A model generated the notes under the pieces. The model searched no databases, was not told where the DNA came from, and saw only the letters and a program-made list of their open reading frames with translations. From JAFGMR01 sp964632755 (GTDB lineage Archaea > Halobacteriota > Methanosarcinia > Methanotrichales > Methanotrichaceae): DNA of 35,373 bases. This document shows, piece after piece, positions 30,714-35,373 of the stretch; the first letter of the stretch is position 1; the number at the start of each line of letters is the position of its first letter. The stretch lies in the NCBI GenBank assembly GCA_964632755.1, contig CAZWDT010000028.1, forward strand, positions 1 to 35,373. Direction: 5' to 3'. A program made the position numbers and the translations under genes.

Positions 30714-31495
30714 TTGGACACCTCTATGAAGCGTCTCATCGACTCGAACACCATTCTCCCAGGACCTGGTCCAGGCGGTCTACGGCCGGGTGGAGGAAGC
30801 TGCCAGGAGAAGATCGCCCTCTCGGGGTGGGGCATCATGCCAAGCACGTTTCCCTCTGGATTGCATATCCCGGCGATGTTCTCCGTCGAGCCGTTCACGT
30901 TGACTGGGAACTCCTCGACGGCGGTGCCCGAGGAATTGCAGTATCGAAATATCACCTGGTCCTCATCGTTGAGCTCCTGGATGAGTCCCTCTTTTGCCGT
31001 GACGAGGTTTCCTTCGGCGTGAGCGATCGGCATCTGCAGGAGGGCGCCGCCGTCTAGGAGGAAGCTTCCGGATGAGCGGCGGGGAAGCGACTCGTGCCTG
31101 AGAGTCGTCCAGCTGCAGTAGTAGCCCCGGCGAACGATCCTTCCTCCCTTAACCATGACGTTCTGGGCAAGGGCGAGGCTGATCTCGCCAGATCCCGGAA
31201 GCATTCCCGACTCGACCAGTATCTGAAACCCGTTGCATATGCCTATTACCGGCTTGCCCTCTGCTGCCTCCTCCTTGAGGGTTGCCATAACCGGCTCCTT
31301 GGAGGCGATGACGCCTGCTCGAAGACGGTCCTGGTAGGAGAACCCGCCGGGAACGATGTAGCCGTCGAACAGAGAGAGCTCTTGCTCTGGCCGGTTCCAT
31401 CGAAAGATCTCTCCATCCATCCTCGCATCCCTTACGGCAACCAGCGTCTCGTGTTCGCAGTTGGTTCCCGGAAACTGAATAACAGCGATTCTCAT
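30710..31495 (-). CDS. purQ: Phosphoribosylformylglycinamidine synthase glutaminase subunit PurQ
   Basis: The 261-residue class-I glutamine amidotransferase supplies ammonia to PurL in step 4 of purine synthesis. The catalytic Cys is in GICNGFQILVESG, the His-Glu pair is in MPIAHAEGN, and FPGTNCEHET and DGYIVPGGFSYQDRLRAG are family signatures. The length is at the upper normal range, with a C-terminal PPPGRRPPGPGPG proline stretch before the last helix. It overlaps purL by 4 bp upstream and purS by 4 bp downstream, so the three subunits are made in step. Confidence 0.97.
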   Translation of the reverse strand: MRIAVIQFPGTNCEHETLVAVRDARMDGEIFRWNRPEQELSLFDGYIVPGGFSYQDRLRAGVIASKEPVMATLKEEAAEGKPVIGICNGFQILVESGMLPGSGEISLALAQNVMVKGGRIVRRGYYCSWTTLRHESLPRRSSGSFLLDGGALLQMPIAHAEGNLVTAKEGLIQELNDEDQVIFRYCNSSGTAVEEFPVNVNGSTENIAGICNPEGNVLGMMPHPERAIFSWQLPPPGRRPPGPGPGRMVFESMRRFIEVSK

Positions 31496-33810
31496 TCAAT
31501 CGCCTCCACAAGGCCCAAGGTCCAAGCATCCCTCGCCTCGGCAAGGTCAAGGTCTACGAGTGGCGCCCCCCGCCTCTTGATGACGAGCCTCGCATCAATC
31601 GTGACAGCTCCAAGGTCGAACGGCTCGAGGTCAAAGCTTCTGATCAGCTCCTCGAGCTCGGGTGCCCTCTCTTCTGGAACCTCCAAAAGGATTCCCGAGG
31701 ACTCCGAGAATAGGAGCCTGTCTGACGAAAGGGACGCGTCGCCACATCCATCGATCTCCAGGTCGAGGCCGAGGCGGACCTCTTGGGCTATCGCCATCTC
31801 AGAAGTGCTTATGGCAAGGCCGCCATTGGATATATCGTGGGCGGAGACTGCAAGGCCGCGGTCGATTGCGTCGATCGTTGCGTGGATCATCGCCCTCTCC
31901 TCGTCGAACCTCACCTGGGGGACGTTTGCGCCGGTCTCATGAAAGATCTCCCTGTAGTACTCGGATCCGCCAAGCTCGTCATAGCGCCTTCCGATCAGGT
32001 AGATCCTGTCTTTTGCCTCCTTTAGCTCCATAGTGACCGCCTTATCGGCATCGAGAATGATCCCAACGCAGGCGACAACAGGCGAGGGATCGATCGAGCC
32101 CTCTTTTGCCTCGTTATAGAAGCTCACGTTTCCGGAGACTATGGGAACAGGCTGTCCCGGGTATCCCTTCATCCAGAGCCTCTTTGCCGAGTCGGCAAGC
32201 CCCCTTACGGCCTCTCGGAACTCCCAGAAGGCTTCAGGCTTCTCGGGATTTCCGAAGTTGAGGCAATCGGTGAGGGTCGATGGGGTGGCCCCGATACAAG
32301 CGACGTTTCTCATGGCCTCAGCTACAGCTGTGGCTCCTGCCCAGTAGGGGCTGATTCGACCGTAGAAGGGATTTGCGTCAACGGCTAGAGCGATTCCAAA
32401 CTCCTTTCCCCTGACTGGGACGATGAGGCCTGCGTCTGCCTCGCCAGGCCGGATTCGGGCGTTTCCCTGGACCTCGGTATCGTAGTAGCGGTAGACGTGC
32501 TCCCTCGATGCGATGTTCGGCGAGGAGAGAAGCTTCAGCATGACGGCGTTCATATCCTCTGGCATCACGAGATCGGGCTCAAAGAGATCGATCTTCCTTG
32601 GGCGCGCCTCCCTCTCGTATCTGATGCCGCCAGTTAGGTGCTGGATCGGCACATCGATGACCTTCTCGCCCTTGTACCTCACAATATAACGATCGTGTGT
32701 GCAGATCTTTCCAACGACGCTCGCCCTTGCGCCCGCAGCCCCGGGAAGGTCCCAGTCCTTGTTGTAGATCTCGAGGATCCTCTCGCGGTGCTCGGGCGGG
32801 GAGATTATGAGGAATCGCTCCTGGGTCTCTGCGATGCAGAGGACCTCAGGTGGAAACTCCCCTGCTGTGTGCATGAGGTCGAGGTCTAGCTCCATGCCGA
32901 AGCCGCCGGCAGCTCCCATCTCTGAAGAGGCGCAGGTGAAGCCCCCGCCTCCGAGGTCCTTGAAGCCGATTTCGACGCCCTTCTCGCGGACGAGGCGGAA
33001 TAGGTCCTCGTTTGCCTTGAAGAGGATGTTCTTCAGGAACGGATCCGGTATCTGGACAGCGCCCCGATTTGTTGCCTCCTCCTCCTCGCGAAGGGCTTCT
33101 GAAGCGAAGATGACGCCGCCAAGGCCGGATGAGTCGGTGGGCTTTCCGACGAGGATCACGTCATAACCACCCTCCCCAGCCCCCAATGGAGCGCGGGAGC
33201 GGATGATCTCGTCCTTCTTTACAACGCCTATTGCAACGACGTTCACCAGGCAGTTGTTGTCGAAGCTCTCGTCGAATACGATATCCCCGGCCATGATGGG
33301 GACTCCCAAGGCGTCACCATACTGCCAGATGCCGTCTACCACCCCTTCGGCAACCCAGCGGACCTTGTTGGCGGAAGGGCCATAGGGATCGCCGAACCTT
33401 AAGGGGTCGGCAGTTGCAACAACCTTTGCCCCCATGCAGTTTACATCCCGGACGATTCCGCCTATCCCGGTTGCCGCGCCCTCGTTTGGCAGGATCTGGC
33501 TTGGGTGGTTGTGGCTCTCGTGGGATATCACGACGCACCACTCGTCGTCAATGGCAACGATGCCGGCATCCTCAACAGGACCCATGACGACGTTTGGGCC
33601 GTCGGTTGGAAGGAACTCCTTGAGCGTTGCCCGGCTGCTCTTGTACGAGCAGTGCTCGGACCACATGGCATCATAGTTGAACAGCTCAGGAAGGGTGGGA
33701 TCCCTCCCCAGGACGGCGGCGATGGAGCGAGCCTCGGCAACAGACATTCCAATGCCTGCGGCTCTGAGATCCTTATCCACCTCGTCGTCGGCAAGACCGA
33801 TTATCTTCAA
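31492..33810 (-). CDS. purL: Phosphoribosylformylglycinamidine synthase subunit PurL (small type)
   Basis: The 772-residue protein is of the small PurL type that needs separate PurQ and PurS. It converts FGAR to FGAM using ATP and ammonia. Signatures include YDAMWSEHCSYKSSRATLKE, SHESHNHPSQILPNEGAATG, FKDLGGGGFTCASSEMGAAG (the FGAM-synthase lid region) and VSAHDISNGGLAI near the C-terminus. It is the first gene of the purL-purQ-purS operon, with 4-bp overlaps between subunits. ATG 33810 lies about 116 bp from the divergent small zinc gene. Confidence 0.97.
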   Translation of the reverse strand: MKIIGLADDEVDKDLRAAGIGMSVAEARSIAAVLGRDPTLPELFNYDAMWSEHCSYKSSRATLKEFLPTDGPNVVMGPVEDAGIVAIDDEWCVVISHESHNHPSQILPNEGAATGIGGIVRDVNCMGAKVVATADPLRFGDPYGPSANKVRWVAEGVVDGIWQYGDALGVPIMAGDIVFDESFDNNCLVNVVAIGVVKKDEIIRSRAPLGAGEGGYDVILVGKPTDSSGLGGVIFASEALREEEEATNRGAVQIPDPFLKNILFKANEDLFRLVREKGVEIGFKDLGGGGFTCASSEMGAAGGFGMELDLDLMHTAGEFPPEVLCIAETQERFLIISPPEHRERILEIYNKDWDLPGAAGARASVVGKICTHDRYIVRYKGEKVIDVPIQHLTGGIRYEREARPRKIDLFEPDLVMPEDMNAVMLKLLSSPNIASREHVYRYYDTEVQGNARIRPGEADAGLIVPVRGKEFGIALAVDANPFYGRISPYWAGATAVAEAMRNVACIGATPSTLTDCLNFGNPEKPEAFWEFREAVRGLADSAKRLWMKGYPGQPVPIVSGNVSFYNEAKEGSIDPSPVVACVGIILDADKAVTMELKEAKDRIYLIGRRYDELGGSEYYREIFHETGANVPQVRFDEERAMIHATIDAIDRGLAVSAHDISNGGLAISTSEMAIAQEVRLGLDLEIDGCGDASLSSDRLLFSESSGILLEVPEERAPELEELIRSFDLEPFDLGAVTIDARLVIKRRGAPLVDLDLAEARDAWTLGLVEAIE

Positions 33811-33926
33811 TAACCTACACCTCGGATAGGAGAGTAGGGTGGATCGGGGCGTTATGAATGTATCGATTAGATGGTCTCTTCCGCTGGGAAAAGGGTTTTA
33901 TCCTTCACGAACCAATACACCGGTCC

Positions 33927-34079
33927 ATGCTTGTTGTCCTCTGCAACGACGCCGAGATCGAGGTGCCCGACGGGGAGGTCTGCCAGATCTGCGGCTTTGA
34001 GCTCGATGAGTACGATCAGGTCACGGGGACTGCGATCTTTGGCTACTACCACTGGACCTGTATATCGCATGTGGACTAG
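33927..34079 (+). CDS. Small zinc-binding protein, 50 aa
   Basis: Reading from ATG 33927 the protein is MLVVLCNDAEIEVPDGEVCQ, then ICGFELDEYDQVTGTAIFGY and YHWTCISHVD. C-x2-C (CQIC) plus H-x2-C (HWTC) form a likely single zinc site, resembling a half treble-clef. The open frame begins at 33858, but the extra N-terminus (rich in Arg, Trp and Phe) does not look conserved. I recognise no function. It is divergent from purL. Confidence 0.5.
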   Translation: MLVVLCNDAEIEVPDGEVCQICGFELDEYDQVTGTAIFGYYHWTCISHVD

Positions 34080-34172
34080 GGGGGTTGGTGGGGTAATGGA
34101 CAATGATGGATGATGGCATGAGCAATCCTTATGTACTTCAATGTTCATTTAATATGCGTAGGATGATGAACT

Positions 34173-34415
34173 ATGAATATTAATCTTGGGGCTCCGTACG
34201 AAGTTGCTATAAAAAGCATCATCGAGAAAGGCTATGCGGGAAATCGGACGGAGGTCATACGTCAGGCTATAATGGCATATAAGCGGATTATAGAGGAAGA
34301 AGAGCTGATGTTGGTACATAGAGGGGTTATGACGGAGATGGGCGAGCTGGAAGCCGGAAAGGCCGAGACCCATTCATTTGAAGAGATAAAAAAGATCCTT
34401 GAGCCTGAGTCCTAA
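34173..34415 (+). CDS. Ribbon-helix-helix-type antitoxin
   Basis: The 80-residue protein starts with a beta strand (MNINLGAPYEVAIKSIIEKG) and a helix pair (YAGNRTEVIRQAIMAYKRII), as in CopG/RHH antitoxins that bind DNA as dimers. A Glu-rich helix (EEEELMLVHRGVMTEMGELE) follows and should cover the toxin. The RelE-type toxin gene starts 6 bp later. An AT-rich TATA-like TTTAATAT stands about 24 bp before ATG 34173. Such pairs usually repress their own promoter. Confidence 0.82.
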   Translation: MNINLGAPYEVAIKSIIEKGYAGNRTEVIRQAIMAYKRIIEEEELMLVHRGVMTEMGELEAGKAETHSFEEIKKILEPES

Positions 34416-34421
34416 CGATCT

Positions 34422-34682
34422 ATGGACCTCGTCTTCTCAGATTATGCAAAAAAGGAGCTCGAGAATCTACCGCAGGAGCTGAAGATCCTTTTTATGAAAC
34501 GCTTAGAGAAGATGATAGTGGTGCCTCCCCGCAAACGGATGAAGCACGGGATCCCTTGCCATGTAGAAAAGGTGACCAAACAAGCGAGGATCGTTTGCGA
34601 GATCAAAGGAGATAAGATCTATGTGCTTCACTGCTTCGAGAGTCATAAAATGTATGAGCGATGGTACAGATCATACAAATAG
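34422..34682 (+). CDS. RelE/ParE-superfamily toxin
   Basis: The 86-residue protein has the RelE fold pattern MDLVFSDYAKKELENLPQEL (helices 1-2), then HGIPCHVEKVTKQARIVCEI, KGDKIYVLHCFESHKMYERW and YRSYK. The basic, Tyr-containing C-terminus is typical of ribosome-dependent mRNA interferases, though activity is not proven by sequence. It pairs with the RHH antitoxin just upstream. The 194 bp after it (34683-34876) show no gene. Confidence 0.85.
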   Translation: MDLVFSDYAKKELENLPQELKILFMKRLEKMIVVPPRKRMKHGIPCHVEKVTKQARIVCEIKGDKIYVLHCFESHKMYERWYRSYK

Positions 34683-34876
34683 ATCCGTCTTCATATATCC
34701 TATCAGATCTGGATTGTCCTTAGCGGGATTATTCTGTTCTTGTCGAAGAGGTTTCATACCGGAGTTTATATGATCCTGGAAACTGGTACCGCTCGCTATC
34801 TATAGCATGTAGATTCTTGCCGTCCATTACGCCTCTCGCATCATCCGACAGCAGACCATGACATCCGCCTTCCCCT

Positions 34877-35373
34877 TCACCCGCAGGCCTTCACCGCCTC
34901 CATGACGTATCCCTTATATCGCTCCAATAGCTCCGCCATATCGCCACCCGCGGTCTCGATGTAGAGCCTGACAAGCGGCTCGGTATTGGAGGGCCGGATG
35001 AGGATGGTGTATGTCTCAGTCGTGATCTTGATCCCGTCCGTGGTATCGGGCCGAAGCGACGATAGCCGCTCAAGAAGCGCCTTCATGACATCTGGTATGC
35101 TCGCATGGCAGGGGATGCTCACCTGCTTGTATGGATAGTCGGGTATCTCGTCTGCGAGGTCTGAGAGCTTCTCCCCGCCAGATACGATCTCGGCGAGCGC
35201 TAAGCTCATAGAGAAGGGATCGTCCGAGTACTGGAACTCCGGGAGGAAGAAGTGGCCGCTCCTCTCGACTCCGAGAACCGCTCCATCGTCCTTTACCCTG
35301 TTTGCAACGAACACATCTCCCACCCGCTCTCGCTCTACCCTGAATCCAGCAGGCACGAGCTCTTTTTCAAGCA
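34877..35373 (-). CDS. Phosphoglucosamine/phosphomanno-mutase family, C-terminal part (5' end outside window)
   Basis: The frame stays open to the right edge, so the start is beyond it; about 165 residues are present. LEKELVPAGFRVERERVGDV, GVERSGHFFLPEFQYSDDP and the C-terminal phosphate-binding loop IRPSNTEPLVRLYIETAGG identify domains 3-4 of the alpha-D-phosphohexomutases. In archaea these make glucosamine-1-phosphate or mannose-1-phosphate for glycans and lipids. The sugar-binding motif (GxxSGH, here GVERSGHFF) fits GlmM/ManB-like members, but the substrate is not decided by this part. Confidence 0.88.
   Translation of the reverse strand, partial: LEKELVPAGFRVERERVGDVFVANRVKDDGAVLGVERSGHFFLPEFQYSDDPFSMSLALAEIVSGGEKLSDLADEIPDYPYKQVSIPCHASIPDVMKALLERLSSLRPDTTDGIKITTETYTILIRPSNTEPLVRLYIETAGGDMAELLERYKGYVMEAVKACG

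Noticed and set aside
29985..31022. 345-codon plus-strand frame opposite hef, purS and purQ
   Set aside because: It runs antisense across three well-identified genes, which explains its length by codon bias.

Overview
The window is most likely chromosomal DNA from a methanogenic euryarchaeon, probably of the Methanothrix (Methanosaeta) type. The evidence is archaeal and methanogen-specific gene content: a membrane-anchored LonB protease, a Cdc48/VAT ATPase, the Hef helicase-nuclease, separate PurL/PurQ/PurS, a DUF2111 protein, an OapABC-type GTPase set, archaeal TATA boxes and many ATGA-overlapping genes. Most core genes are GC-rich. The exception is an AT-rich accessory block at about 2.84-8.48 kb. 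The genus is an inference from gene content.

Layout. 0-2.8 kb: the 3' end of an unknown gene and a secreted GH31 glycosidase. 2.84-8.48 kb: an accessory, degenerate block. It holds a scrap of a beta-helix surface protein abutting a 5'-truncated fic gene, which carries an in-frame 123-bp MITE-like insertion. It also holds two related 'tail' repeats, a winged-helix regulator with a palindromic operator candidate, a small winged-helix-like gene that may be frameshifted, a complete IS701-like insertion sequence with terminal inverted repeats, and an orphan membrane-anchored HEAT-repeat protein. 8.48-14.6 kb: protein quality control, with tldD-lonB overlapping and an ArsR-type double-HTH regulator coupled to cdc48. 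14.7-16.8 kb: a GNAT acetyltransferase, DUF2111 and argG. 16.9-19.7 kb: a radical SAM enzyme followed by a tightly spaced OapA/OapB/OapC operon.

19.7-24.0 kb: small and secreted proteins, then a divergent pair of envelope thiol genes. A thioredoxin-fold lipoprotein and a TlpA-CcdA fusion read one way; a tiny zinc-knuckle protein and a secreted double rhodanese read the other. These could form an extracytoplasmic thiol/sulfur relay (inference). 24.2-27.5 kb: a membrane-anchored triple Ig-like protein, a HEPN/MNT toxin-antitoxin pair and a secreted tandem-Cache protein. 27.8-33.8 kb: hef, then purL-purQ-purS with 4-bp overlaps, where PurS is an unusual tandem duplication. 33.9-35.4 kb: a small zinc protein, an RHH/RelE-like toxin-antitoxin pair and the C-terminal part of a phosphohexomutase running off the window.

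The best candidates for undescribed biology are the AT-rich HEAT membrane protein, the thiol/rhodanese cluster, the tandem PurS and the MITE-in-fic event. No CRISPR array, tRNA or rRNA was recognised.
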